A stretch of 64,000 bases of DNA, from the NCBI RefSeq assembly GCF_039539485.1, contig NZ_BAABDF010000007.1, forward strand, positions 558,001 to 622,000, given 5' to 3'. Of this stretch, positions 42,035 through 50,578 are shown piece after piece. The notes beneath the pieces are model-generated. The model ran no database searches. It was not told where the DNA came from and was given only the letters and a program-made list of their open reading frames with translations. The translations under genes were made by a program, and so were the position numbers. The stretch is from Celeribacter arenosi. GTDB lineage: Bacteria; Pseudomonadota; Alphaproteobacteria; Rhodobacterales; Rhodobacteraceae. Within the stretch, counting starts at the first letter, position 1, and each line of letters begins with the position of its first letter.

Positions 42035-42478
42035 ATGATCCGGTCCTTCGACTATCCGCCAATTTGGCTTTTGGGGTTTTGTATCGTCGCATACATTCTG
42101 CGCGGTGTCTTGGGCTTTGAACCAACCCTTCTCTTGCTATGGGTTGGTGGGGGGATCGCGTTCGTCGGTGTCGCGCTTCAATTGTGGGCAGCGTTAACAA
42201 TGATGGCGCGCAAAACCACATTCATTCCCCATCGTTCGCCGCAGTTTTTAGTGACAACCGGTCCATTTCGCCTGTCGCGCAACCCGATTTACCTCGGTGA
42301 CGTCTTTACACTCGCGGGCGTCTCCCTACTGTTCGGGTCATGGGTTGGCTTAGCCTGCGTTCCGGTATTTGCAATTATTCTGGACCGACGGTTCATCCGC
42401 CCCGAAGAACAAAAGCTCGTCGCGGGTTTTCCCGAAGAATTCGCGAAATGGGCAAAAAGGACAGGCCGCTGGCTGTGA
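42035..42478 (+). CDS. Isoprenylcysteine/phospholipid methyltransferase-type membrane protein
   Basis: 147 aa from the ATG at 42035; a GTG at 42026 is the alternative. Four hydrophobic helices and the family signature TTGPFRLSRNPIYLGDVF, with E in FIRPEEQKL near the C-terminus, identify the ICMT/PEMT fold that uses SAM at the membrane. Bacterial members of this size methylate unknown lipids or small substrates. No pathway context is visible. Confidence 0.83.
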   Translation: MIRSFDYPPIWLLGFCIVAYILRGVLGFEPTLLLLWVGGGIAFVGVALQLWAALTMMARKTTFIPHRSPQFLVTTGPFRLSRNPIYLGDVFTLAGVSLLFGSWVGLACVPVFAIILDRRFIRPEEQKLVAGFPEEFAKWAKRTGRWL

Positions 42479-42505
42479 CGAGGCGTCACATCGGTGATGA
42501 TTAGC

Positions 42506-42522
42506 GCGCAATAATATTGCGC
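42506..42522. promoter_or_regulatory. Perfect palindrome upstream of pntA
   Basis: GCGCAATA and TATTGCGC flank a single central A at 42506-42522, 66-82 bases before the pntA GTG. Short symmetrical sites of this type are usual for TetR-, MarR- or LysR-like regulators. No regulator gene is adjacent. Confidence 0.5.
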
Positions 42523-42587
42523 AACCATGGTCGGGTTGGGTAGGGATGTGTCCAACACGACATTCAAGACGGGAAGAGGACAAACAC

Positions 42588-44159
42588 GTGAAGATCGGTG
42601 TTCCCAAGGAAACCTTCGAAGGCGAGGCGCGGGTCGCGCTAACGCCAGATAGCGCGAAACAGCTTCAAAAGCTGGGCTACGACGTGGCCATTGAAACCGG
42701 AGCGGGTGCGCTCGCCGGTTTTGCAGATGCGGACTACAAAGCAGCAGGTGTCGAGGTCACGAAAACGGCCGCCGCGCTCTGGAAAGCCGCCGACATCGTC
42801 GCCAAAGTGCGCCAGCCAAACACAACCGAGATGAAGCGGCTCCGCGAGGGGCAAACGCTGATCTCCTTCTTCAATCCGGGTGCGAACACGGCCGGCATGG
42901 AGGCTGCGAAAGCCACCGGTGCCAATGTCATCGCCATGGAAATGGTCCCACGTATCAGCCGCGCGCAGAAAATGGATGCCCTGTCGTCCATGGCGAATAT
43001 CGCTGGCTACCGTGCCGTGATCGAGGCGGGTAACAACTTTGGTCGCTTCTTTACCGGTCAGATTACGGCGGCGGGCAAAGTGCCACCCGCGAAGGTGCTC
43101 GTCGTTGGGGCAGGGGTCGCCGGTCTCGCCGCGATCGGCACATCGACCTCGCTCGGCGCGATCACCTATGCCTTCGACGTGCGCCCCGAAGTGGCCGAGC
43201 AGGTCGAATCCATGGGCGCAGAGTTTGTCTACCTCGATTTCGAAGAATCCCAACAGGATGGTGCCGCGACCGGCGGTTACGCCAGCGTATCGAGCCCCGA
43301 GTTTCGCGAAGCCCAGCTTGCGAAGTTCCGCGAACTTGCGCCCGAAATGGATATCGTCATCACGACGGCGCTGATCCCGAACCGCGAAGCGCCCGAGCTT
43401 TGGACGGAAGACATGGTCAAGGCGATGAAACCCGGTTCCGTGATCGTGGATCTGGCCGCAGAAAAGGGCGGCAACTGCAAACTCACCGTCGCGGACGAGA
43501 AGATCGTGACCGACAATGGCGTGACCATTATCGGCTACACGGATTTCCCGAGCCGCATGGCCGCGCAGGCATCGACGCTCTACGCCACAAACATCCGTCA
43601 CATGCTGACCGATCTGACGCCTGAGAAAGACGGCCAGATCAACCACAACATGGAAGACGATGTGATCCGTGGCGCGACCGTGACCTACGCGGGCGCCATC
43701 ACATTCCCGCCGCCACCGCCAAAGGTTGCCGCCATTGCGGCCAAGCCAAAGGAAAAGGCCAAGGAGCTGACCGTCGAAGAGAAAAAGGCCCGCGAAGTTG
43801 CCCTGTTCAAAAAACAGACGCGCTCGCAGGTCGGTCTCCTCGCGCTCGGCGCGTTTATCATGATCGTGATCGGTGCTTTTGCGCCCGAAAGCTTTATGAG
43901 CCACTTCATCGTGTTTGTTCTGGCATGTTTCATCGGCTTCTCGGTGATCTGGAACGTATCGCATTCGCTCCACACGCCACTCATGGCTGTGACCAACGCC
44001 ATTTCGGGGATCATCATTCTCGGGGCCCTGCTGCAGGTCGGGTCCGGATCGTGGTTGATCGTATTCCTCGCTGCCATTTCCGTGCTGATCGCCTCGATCA
44101 ACATCGTTGGTGGCTTCCTCGTGACGCGTCGCATGCTTGCGATGTTCCAGAAATCCTAA
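42588..44159 (+). CDS. pntA: NAD(P) transhydrogenase subunit alpha
   Basis: 523 aa from a GTG at 42588 with GGAAGAGGA just upstream. Proton-translocating transhydrogenase that makes NADPH from NADH using the membrane gradient. The N-terminal NAD-binding domain I has KIGVPKETFEGEARVALTP, the VVGAGVAGLAAIG nucleotide loop and the GYTDFPSRMAAQAS segment. After a charged linker (KPKEKAKELTVEEKKA) come about four membrane helices, so subunit alpha is complete rather than split into PntAA/PntAB. pntB follows after 13 bases. Confidence 0.96.
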   Translation: MKIGVPKETFEGEARVALTPDSAKQLQKLGYDVAIETGAGALAGFADADYKAAGVEVTKTAAALWKAADIVAKVRQPNTTEMKRLREGQTLISFFNPGANTAGMEAAKATGANVIAMEMVPRISRAQKMDALSSMANIAGYRAVIEAGNNFGRFFTGQITAAGKVPPAKVLVVGAGVAGLAAIGTSTSLGAITYAFDVRPEVAEQVESMGAEFVYLDFEESQQDGAATGGYASVSSPEFREAQLAKFRELAPEMDIVITTALIPNREAPELWTEDMVKAMKPGSVIVDLAAEKGGNCKLTVADEKIVTDNGVTIIGYTDFPSRMAAQASTLYATNIRHMLTDLTPEKDGQINHNMEDDVIRGATVTYAGAITFPPPPPKVAAIAAKPKEKAKELTVEEKKAREVALFKKQTRSQVGLLALGAFIMIVIGAFAPESFMSHFIVFVLACFIGFSVIWNVSHSLHTPLMAVTNAISGIIILGALLQVGSGSWLIVFLAAISVLIASINIVGGFLVTRRMLAMFQKS

Positions 44160-44172
44160 GGGAGAAGAGACA

Positions 44173-45648
44173 ATGAGCATAGGTATCGTCTCCGCCGCCT
44201 ACATCGCGGCCGCCGTCCTCTTCATCCTCTCGCTTGGGGGGCTATCGGGTCAGGAAAGCGCAAAACGGGCTGTCTGGTATGGCATCGTCGGTATGGGCGC
44301 GGCCGTAGTCGCAACCATTTTCGGACCTGGCGTTGGCCATTGGTTCATCATTCTGTTGATGCTGGCGGGCGGCTCGGTTCTCGGGTGGTATGTGGCAAAA
44401 ACGGTCGAGATGACCGAAATGCCGCAACTCGTCGCGGCGCTGCATTCCTTTGTGGGCCTTGCCGCCGTCTTCATCGGTTTCAATGCGTATATCGAGCTGC
44501 AGAATGTTCTCGCGCTCAAGGCGGCTGTGCCATCGGGACTGACCGCAGTGGGTGCCGAGGCGTGGTTTGAGGAGCAGGGTCTAACCGGTTTCGCAAAAAC
44601 GCTCGCCCATAAAACGGAGGTCGAGCAGACCATACTCAAGGTTGAGGTCTTTCTCGGTGTGTTCATCGGTGCTGTGACCTTTACCGGGTCGGTTGTCGCC
44701 TTTGGCAAGCTGGCGGGCAAAGTGTCCTCCAAGGCTGAAAAACTGCCCGGTGGTCACATGCTGAACGCTGGTGCCGCCGCGCTTTCGCTCCTCCTGCTGA
44801 TCATGTTCATGAACGGGTCGGGGATGTGGACGCTGCTCCTGATGACCCTGCTGGCCTTCTTCATCGGCTACCATTTGATCATGGGGATTGGCGGTGCGGA
44901 TATGCCCGTCGTGGTGTCCATGCTGAACAGCTACTCGGGCTGGGCCGCCGCCGCGATCGGTTTCTCGCTTGGCAACGATCTCTTGATTGTCACGGGTGCG
45001 CTGGTCGGCTCGTCGGGTGCGATCCTGTCCTACATCATGTGTAAGGCCATGAACCGGTCTTTCATCTCCGTCATCCTCGGGGGCTTCGGCAATACGACCG
45101 GACCTGCAATGGAAGTCGAAGGTGAACAGATCGCAATTGATGCCGATGGTGTCGCCGCAGCGCTCAACGAGGCCGACAGCATCGTCATCGTTCCGGGCTA
45201 TGGCATGGCCGTGGCGCAGGCGCAGGGCGCAGTGTCAGAGTTGACGTCGAAACTGCGTGCGCGTGGCAAAAACGTGCGTTTCGCCATTCACCCCGTTGCC
45301 GGTCGCCTTCCCGGTCACATGAACGTCCTGCTCGCGGAGGCCAAAGTGCCCTATGACATCGTTCTGGAAATGGACGAGATCAACGAAGACTTCCCGTCGA
45401 CGGATGTGGTCATTGTCATTGGCTCCAATGACATCGTGAATCCGGCCGCCCAAGAGGATCCGAATTCACCCATCGCGGGCATGCCGGTTCTGGAAGTGTG
45501 GAAAGCCAAGCAGGTGTTCGTGTCCAAACGGGGTCAGGGCACCGGCTACTCGGGCATCGAAAACCCGCTTTTCTACAAAGAAAACACGCGGATGTTCTAT
45601 GGCGATGCCAAGGATTCGATGAACGCACTGCTGCCCAAGATCGACTGA
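44173..45648 (+). CDS. pntB: NAD(P) transhydrogenase subunit beta
   Basis: 491 aa from the ATG at 44173. Supplies the remaining membrane helices (about 1-270) and the cytosolic NADP-binding domain III. Recognisable parts are VALHSFVGLAAVFIGF, MPVVVSMLNSYSGWAAAAIGF and the domain III segments VPGYGMAVAQAQ, HPVAGRLPGHMNVLLAEA and VIGSNDIVNPAA. A strong terminator lies 26 bases after the stop, so pntAB is a two-gene operon. Confidence 0.97.
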   Translation: MSIGIVSAAYIAAAVLFILSLGGLSGQESAKRAVWYGIVGMGAAVVATIFGPGVGHWFIILLMLAGGSVLGWYVAKTVEMTEMPQLVAALHSFVGLAAVFIGFNAYIELQNVLALKAAVPSGLTAVGAEAWFEEQGLTGFAKTLAHKTEVEQTILKVEVFLGVFIGAVTFTGSVVAFGKLAGKVSSKAEKLPGGHMLNAGAAALSLLLLIMFMNGSGMWTLLLMTLLAFFIGYHLIMGIGGADMPVVVSMLNSYSGWAAAAIGFSLGNDLLIVTGALVGSSGAILSYIMCKAMNRSFISVILGGFGNTTGPAMEVEGEQIAIDADGVAAALNEADSIVIVPGYGMAVAQAQGAVSELTSKLRARGKNVRFAIHPVAGRLPGHMNVLLAEAKVPYDIVLEMDEINEDFPSTDVVIVIGSNDIVNPAAQEDPNSPIAGMPVLEVWKAKQVFVSKRGQGTGYSGIENPLFYKENTRMFYGDAKDSMNALLPKID

Positions 45649-45673
45649 TCTTTCGATAAGGCGACACGATTAT

Positions 45674-45701
45674 AAAAGGCGGTCTTCGGGCCGCCTTTTT
45701 T
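45674..45701 (+). terminator. Rho-independent terminator of pntAB
   Basis: An 11-pair stem, AAAAGGCGGTC with GGCCGCCTTTT, closes a TTCG tetraloop and ends in six T residues (45696-45701). Confidence 0.92.
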
Positions 45702-45784
45702 CTTCGCTACGGGCAGTTCTTTTTCGCTATTGCAAATGCTGCAGCGCGAATAGAGCCACGCGCAGCCATGTGGTAGGATGGGGT

Positions 45785-46351
45785 ATGGATCGACGTTTAT
45801 TCCTCTCTGCATTGACCGCGTCCCTCGCACTTCCCGCAAAGGCGGAAGTGGTTTTGGGCGACGATGGTCTGCATGATCAGCCGTTCTTTCTCGACAGCTT
45901 TCTCGAACTCGGTCCCGATCTCGAAGAGGCGGGTGCGGATGGCAAAGGTCTGATCGTTCTGTTCGAACAGCGCGGGTGCCCCTATTGCCGCGAGTTGCAT
46001 CGGGTGAATTTCGAACGCTCCGAAATCACCGACTATTTGACCACCCATTTCAATGTGCTGCAGCTGGATATGTGGGGGTCACGAGAGGTGATCGATCTGG
46101 ACGGAGAGGCGCGTGAAGAGCGGCGTCTCGCCGCGAAGTGGTTCGTCAACTTCACGCCAACACAGGTGTTCCTGTCCCCGACAACTGGTGGAGAGGTGTT
46201 CCGCATGCCCGGCTACTTCAAGCCGTTCCATCACCTGTCCGCCCTCGAATACGTCGCTACCGGCGCAAACGACGAGCAACCGTTCCAGCGCTTTCTGCAG
46301 GACAAATTCGCAGAGTATGAGGCCAAGGGAATTGATCCGGACGTGTGGTGA
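45785..46351 (+). CDS. SoxW-type periplasmic thioredoxin
   Basis: 188 aa from the ATG at 45785. The N-terminus carries a Tat-like signal (DRRLFLS, then a hydrophobic stretch ending AKA at 20). The thioredoxin fold has the CPYC active site (C65, C68, in QRGCPYCRE), and NFTPTQVF holds the usual cis-Pro. The HRVNF and WGSREVIDLDGE segments match SoxW-like proteins, which keep sulfur-oxidation enzymes reduced in the periplasm. No sox genes are in the window. Probably works with the CcdA/SoxV protein encoded 484 bases further on. Confidence 0.82.
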   Translation: MDRRLFLSALTASLALPAKAEVVLGDDGLHDQPFFLDSFLELGPDLEEAGADGKGLIVLFEQRGCPYCRELHRVNFERSEITDYLTTHFNVLQLDMWGSREVIDLDGEAREERRLAAKWFVNFTPTQVFLSPTTGGEVFRMPGYFKPFHHLSALEYVATGANDEQPFQRFLQDKFAEYEAKGIDPDVW

Positions 46352-46835
46352 TGGCGCACTCCCGCCGCGCGGAAGCTGACGTTTTGTATCGCGCCATATC
46401 CTTTTGCACAAATCGCTAGCCCTAGGAGAGACTTCCCGCAATCGCACTCAAATGGCTCACTGGGACTACGAGATACGTGCCGAGTAGAGCCAGTTAGTCC
46501 ACCACAGGAAAAGTCTTTTTGGGAGAAAGCCATGACGAAGTTCCTCGATCGCGATTGCCGCATTCACTTCAGCCCCGCACAGGGTTTCATGACGAGGGCC
46601 CGTCACGGCCGCCGCGCAGCTCTCGATGCACTCGCCACGCAAAGATCCGCGCAAATGGGGTCGCTGGTCCGAGGCCACAGCCGACAGTCGGTCAATCTCT
46701 TCGTATGATGCATCGGCGGGACCGGGTTTCCCCTCTGCGGTCCCGACCAATGTTTCAGCGGCCTGACACCCATGTGACGATCCGTCAGGTCATTGTTGCG
46801 TGACATGCGGCTTCGCGCCGATCAAAAATCCCAGC
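46352..46835. other. 484-base region between the SoxW-type and SoxV-type genes
   Basis: No recognised gene. It contains a possible 58-codon frame (46532-46708) and an inverted repeat GGACTA (46463-46468)/TAGTCC (46495-46500). The two frames on the opposite strand are longer but have no usable start context. The length is unusual for two genes expected to work together, so something is probably inserted or decaying here. Confidence 0.5.
46532..46708 (+). CDS. Possible small basic protein (58 aa)
   Basis: A 58-codon frame from an ATG at 46532 that is preceded by GGGAGAAAGCC, a good ribosome-binding site at the right distance. The product (MTKFLDRDCRIHF..., rich in Arg, two Met-rich turns) has no signal peptide or membrane helix and resembles nothing I know. 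Ribosome-binding site quality is the only argument for it; codon use is not distinctive and an overlapping antisense frame exists. Confidence 0.28.
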   Translation: MTKFLDRDCRIHFSPAQGFMTRARHGRRAALDALATQRSAQMGSLVRGHSRQSVNLFV

Positions 46836-47540
46836 ATGGATTTGATTTTTGCATATGGCGCAGGACTGCTGACGCTCATCAACCCTTGTGTCCTTCCGAT
46901 CCTTCCGATCGTGATCGCGGGCAGCCTGCAGGCTGGTCCCCGCGGTCCGGTTTGGATGGCGCTCGGCATGTCCGTGACGTTCGTCGCCTTCGGTCTACTC
47001 GTGAATACGATCGGCTATGCGATCGGGCTCGACCAAGATCGACTATCCCAGATCGGCGCCCTGATGATGGTGGCCTTTGGCCTAATCCTCGTCGTCCCCC
47101 GTTTTTCTGCCACGTTTTCGACCGCCACCGCGGGTCTTGCCGCCACTGCGGACACGCGCATTGGCGGGATTGAGACCACCGGTGCCTCGGGACAGTTCCT
47201 CACAGGGGCGCTTTTGGGCGTGGTGTGGAGCCCTTGCATCGGCCCGACACTCGGCAGTGCCATCGGTCTCGCATCGCAGGGGCAAAGCCTGCTTTGGGCC
47301 GGTGCGATCATGTGCGCGTTTGCCGCCGGCGTCTCTACCCTCATCCTCGCGCTTGGCTATGGCGCCAGACAAGCACTCCAAGCCCGCCTTCGCATCTTCG
47401 CAGAACGCGCACGCCCCGTTTTGGGCTGGGTTTTTCTCTGCGTGGGCCTCGCCATTCTACTCAAACTACATCATCTGATCGAAGCCTGGGCGGTTGCAAG
47501 CCTGCCCGCGTGGCTCATCGATCTTTCTGTCTCACTCTGA
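46836..47540 (+). CDS. CcdA/SoxV-type cytochrome c biogenesis (thiol-electron) transporter
   Basis: 234 aa from the ATG at 46836; the frame opens 12 codons earlier. Six hydrophobic helices carry the two redox cysteines in the family positions, INPCVLP (C18) and WSPCIGP (C134). CcdA proteins move electrons from cytoplasmic thioredoxin to periplasmic thioredoxin-like proteins, here presumably the SoxW-type protein upstream and the thioredoxin encoded 15 bases downstream. SoxV is the sulfur-oxidation member; without sox genes nearby, a cytochrome c maturation role is equally possible. Confidence 0.87.
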   Translation: MDLIFAYGAGLLTLINPCVLPILPIVIAGSLQAGPRGPVWMALGMSVTFVAFGLLVNTIGYAIGLDQDRLSQIGALMMVAFGLILVVPRFSATFSTATAGLAATADTRIGGIETTGASGQFLTGALLGVVWSPCIGPTLGSAIGLASQGQSLLWAGAIMCAFAAGVSTLILALGYGARQALQARLRIFAERARPVLGWVFLCVGLAILLKLHHLIEAWAVASLPAWLIDLSVSL

Positions 47541-47555
47541 TTTCAGGAGCTTCTC

Positions 47556-47966
47556 ATGAACCGTCGTTCTTTCCTTTTCTCATCCGCTGCAATGTCTCTT
47601 GTCCCGCTCGGGGCACTCGCAGCACCCTTTGCATACACACCCGGTATTGTCGAAGAAGCCCTCGCCGCAGGCAAAACCGTCTTCCTCGACTTCAAAGCAT
47701 CATGGTGCACAACCTGCGCAGCCCAAGAACGCGTCATCGCAAAACTCAAACAGGCCAACCCAGCCTATGAGGAAGCCATCACATTCATCGATGTGGATTG
47801 GGATGAATACGGTCGCTCCGACTTTACCAAGGGGCACAAAATTCCCCGCCGTTCCACGCTCGTGGTGCTCAAAGGAGACGTCGAACTCGGTCGCATCGTT
47901 GCAGGCACGGGTGAGGCCGAAATCAAGGCATTGATGGACACCGCATTGGCCGCCGCGATGGTGTAA
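47556..47966 (+). CDS. Exported thioredoxin-family protein
   Basis: 136 aa. The N-terminus has a Tat-like motif, NRRSFLFSSA, and a signal peptide ending LAA (about 23). The thioredoxin active site is WCTTC (C51, C54), a DsbD/TlpA-like variant, and IPRRSTLVV holds an Arg where the cis-Pro loop usually reads TPT. It follows the CcdA gene by 15 bases, so the pair is an operon and CcdA is its likely reductant. Confidence 0.85.
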   Translation: MNRRSFLFSSAAMSLVPLGALAAPFAYTPGIVEEALAAGKTVFLDFKASWCTTCAAQERVIAKLKQANPAYEEAITFIDVDWDEYGRSDFTKGHKIPRRSTLVVLKGDVELGRIVAGTGEAEIKALMDTALAAAMV

Positions 47967-48081
47967 ACCTTTAACGGTATACGCCGGTATCCAGACAAGC
48001 CTCTGATATCGCGACAATTTTGCACTTTGCACATAGGGTGGCGGCGCGTAGGCTGGTTCGAAATCAGGAGCCGAGACGCCA

Positions 48082-49368
48082 ATGCCTGCGCTATCCGACC
48101 ACCCGCGCCGCTACGAGCTTTCTAACGAGTTGCACGCGCGCCCGTTTCCTTTCGCGAATGCACCAGGGCGGGCGGCCTATCTCGCGATCCGCGCGGCGGG
48201 AGATGCCGCACGGCGCGATCGCGGGGCGGATCGTGCCCATCTTCTCGCGCTGCTCGATCGCTACGGCGGCGCGCATCCCGCGCCGGATGCCACGCATTTC
48301 ATGGGAAAAATCGGGCCCTACCGGTTGAAGTGGGAAAGCCACACCGAATTTGTGACCTATACCATCTTTGCCGACAACGTTGCGGATCAGGCCTTTGACA
48401 AAGGTACCTTTGATCTCTTCCCCGAGGACTGGCTGGGTGAGGCGCCGGGGCAACGGATCACCTCGGCACTCATTCGTATTGAGCCTGTGGCAGACGAAGA
48501 TGAGATGATCGCGCGGCTCGACAGCTGGTTTGAACGCGAAAGCCTCGCGGCGGCCCATGTTCTCGATGAGGCGTTGGTCGTGGCCTCGGATTTTCGAATT
48601 GATTCAGCCGGACACACGCGCTTCGCACTCTTCCCGCGCCCCGATACCGGCCCACGCCGGATCGGCAGGGTTGTGCAACGGCTGTGTGAGATCGAAACCT
48701 ATAAAACGATGTCGATGCTGGGTCTGGTTCAGGCACGCAGGGTCGTGGGCGAGCTGGCGGAAATCGAGCTCGAGCTTTCCACGTTGATGACTTCAATGGC
48801 AGGGGACAGCAACGTTGCCGCCGATGACCTTCTGGAAGACATTCTGGGCCTCTCGATGCGAATCGAAACCCTTGTAACGCGGTCGAATTTCCGGTTCGGG
48901 GCGACAGGTGCCTACGAGGCGATCGTCACCCAACGGATCGAAGTTCTGCGCGAAACGCGATTTCGGGGCCGACAGCTGTTTAGTGAATTCATGATGCGCC
49001 GTTTCGATCCCGCGATGCGCACAGTAAAGGCGGCGGAACGCCAGTTGGGGAGCCTCGCCGAGCGTGCGGCACGGGCTGCCAATCTGTTGCGCACCAAAGT
49101 CGATGTGCAACGTCAGGTCCAGAACCAGTCGCTGCTTGCATCGATGGACAAACGCGCCGACTTACAGCTCCGCCTGCAGGAAACCGTTGAAGGTCTCTCG
49201 GTCGTGGCGATCAGCTATTATGCGGTGGGTTTGGCAGGCTACGTGCTCTACCCGCTGGCTGAACCCCTCGGCATTTCAAAGGGGCTCGCGCTGGCGGTTA
49301 TCACTCCGCTGGTAGTCCTTGGGGTGTGGCTGTCGCTGCGGCGGTTGAAGAAGAGCCATCTCCGATAA
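48082..49368 (+). CDS. DUF3422 family membrane protein
   Basis: 428 aa. Begins HPRRYELSNELHARPFP, the hallmark of DUF3422. A mostly helical soluble region (about 90-380) includes FRFGATGAYEAIVTQRIEVLRE. Two membrane helices at the C-terminus (about 375-420, VAISYYAVGLAGYVLYPLA and ALAVITPLVVLGVWLSL) end in a basic tail. This resembles a large N-domain anchored like CorA-type proteins. Function unknown. Its last 68 bases overlap the convergent YeeE/YedE gene. Confidence 0.88.
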   Translation: MPALSDHPRRYELSNELHARPFPFANAPGRAAYLAIRAAGDAARRDRGADRAHLLALLDRYGGAHPAPDATHFMGKIGPYRLKWESHTEFVTYTIFADNVADQAFDKGTFDLFPEDWLGEAPGQRITSALIRIEPVADEDEMIARLDSWFERESLAAAHVLDEALVVASDFRIDSAGHTRFALFPRPDTGPRRIGRVVQRLCEIETYKTMSMLGLVQARRVVGELAEIELELSTLMTSMAGDSNVAADDLLEDILGLSMRIETLVTRSNFRFGATGAYEAIVTQRIEVLRETRFRGRQLFSEFMMRRFDPAMRTVKAAERQLGSLAERAARAANLLRTKVDVQRQVQNQSLLASMDKRADLQLRLQETVEGLSVVAISYYAVGLAGYVLYPLAEPLGISKGLALAVITPLVVLGVWLSLRRLKKSHLR

Positions 49369-50365
49369 AGCGCGCGGTGACGATCCCACCAACACCAATA
49401 GAGAAAATGGCGAGCAGAGCCGCAACCGACAGCGTCGGAACACCCGACAGGCCCGCCCCAACGGTGCAACCACCGGCCAGAACTCCGCCCACGCCCATGA
49501 GCACGGCACCGGATAGATAGCGACCGGTTTGTGCGGGGCTTTCAAAGCTCTGCCACGCAAAGCGGCCCGAAATAAGCGACAGCGCCAGCGCCCCGACCAA
49601 GACCCCACCGATCAATCCGGTGCCAAAGCCCGCAGGCACAGCGGTCGAAGCGACGCCCCAGAACAGGGTCTCTGCGGAGGGGAGGGTGAAGGAAAGGCTC
49701 TCGAACGCAATCGGGTCAAAGTCGTCATAGAGGACAAACCCCGTTCCGACCCATCCGGCCACGGCCACGAGGCCAATGAGGAGGCCGAGTGCAATGTCAC
49801 GTTTGCTGGTGGTGTAGCGCCAGACCGCGAATGCGGCAACGGCGACCACGAGGGCCACCCAGATGACCGCCGGGCCTGGAAGAGCGGCCGAGCCGAGCGG
49901 CACCGTGACGCTACCAAGCGTGGTGCGAATTGGAGCCAACACGCCTTTCAGAGTGGCATGGGCGACAATTGCGAATGTCACGAGGACGAGAACGGCACGC
50001 AGGTTTCCCGAACCTGCCAGAACGGTCAGACGGGACACACACCCGCGTGTGAGCACCATGCCGGCACCGAACATCAGCCCGCCAAGCGCGATGGCGAGCC
50101 ATGGAAGATCAGCGCTCAGGAACCGGTGGTCGTCAAACGAAATGAGTCCCCGCGAAACTGCGATTTGCACGCCAACGACAGCAGCGGCAAGTGCGGTGAG
50201 CCATACGGCTGCCGCAGACCCGCGTTCGCCCTTGGGTCCCGCGACAGCACGGCGAAAGCAGAAGCGCGTCACTTCGGCAAGCCCGCCAAAGGCGAGCCCG
50301 AGAATGAGGCCAAGCAGGATGGCAGCTTGACGGGGTTCAAGGTCGAGACCGAGCGACTCATACAT
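49301..50365 (-). CDS. YeeE/YedE-family (thiosulfate-type) transporter
   Basis: 354 aa from the ATG at 50365; an earlier in-frame start at 50419 is unlikely. About nine membrane helices. The cysteines that relay thiosulfate in TsuA-like proteins are present in their motifs: TRFCFRRA (C36), TRGCVSRL (C109) and GGCTVGAGLSG (C300). It would bring in thiosulfate or a similar reduced sulfur compound. No TusA/TsuB gene is adjacent. The C-terminal 20 residues (GDGSSSTAAATATPQG...) are low-complexity and are coded on the strand opposite the end of DUF3422. Confidence 0.88.
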   Translation of the reverse strand: MYESLGLDLEPRQAAILLGLILGLAFGGLAEVTRFCFRRAVAGPKGERGSAAAVWLTALAAAVVGVQIAVSRGLISFDDHRFLSADLPWLAIALGGLMFGAGMVLTRGCVSRLTVLAGSGNLRAVLVLVTFAIVAHATLKGVLAPIRTTLGSVTVPLGSAALPGPAVIWVALVVAVAAFAVWRYTTSKRDIALGLLIGLVAVAGWVGTGFVLYDDFDPIAFESLSFTLPSAETLFWGVASTAVPAGFGTGLIGGVLVGALALSLISGRFAWQSFESPAQTGRYLSGAVLMGVGGVLAGGCTVGAGLSGVPTLSVAALLAIFSIGVGGIVTARFIGDGSSSTAAATATPQGLPAE

Positions 50366-50521
50366 GGGTTCTCTCCGTGCGTGGGAATTTATTCTCCATA
50401 TCGGCCAAAATTGACGCAATCAAGCAATGAGGGCGGGGTGATATGGCTGAATGCAGGGAATTTGTTCTGATACTGAGCGTGTTCAGAACCGAAGTTCGCA
50501 TCGACGGGCGCCAAAGCGGAC

Positions 50522-50547
50522 AAGAGCGCCAAACAGGTGGCGCCCTT
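50522..50547 (-). terminator. Probable terminator of the peptide ABC operon
   Basis: Nine-base arms AAGAGCGCC (50522-50530) and GGCGCCCTT (50539-50547), with one G-T pair, form a hairpin 32 bases after the permease stop. Read on the minus strand, the tail is T-rich but interrupted (CTCTTGTCC). Confidence 0.5.
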
Positions 50548-50578
50548 AACGCATTCGTCCCTAATTTCGTTTTGGGAC

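Noticed and set aside
46463..46504. GGACTA...TAGTCC followed by ACCA, resembling a tRNA acceptor end
   Set aside because: Only 26 bases lie between the arms, and there is no T-arm, D-arm or anticodon stem.
46466..46750. 94-codon frame on the minus strand in the SoxW-SoxV gap
   Set aside because: No ribosome-binding site, no recognisable motif, and it overlaps the better-supported short frame on the plus strand.
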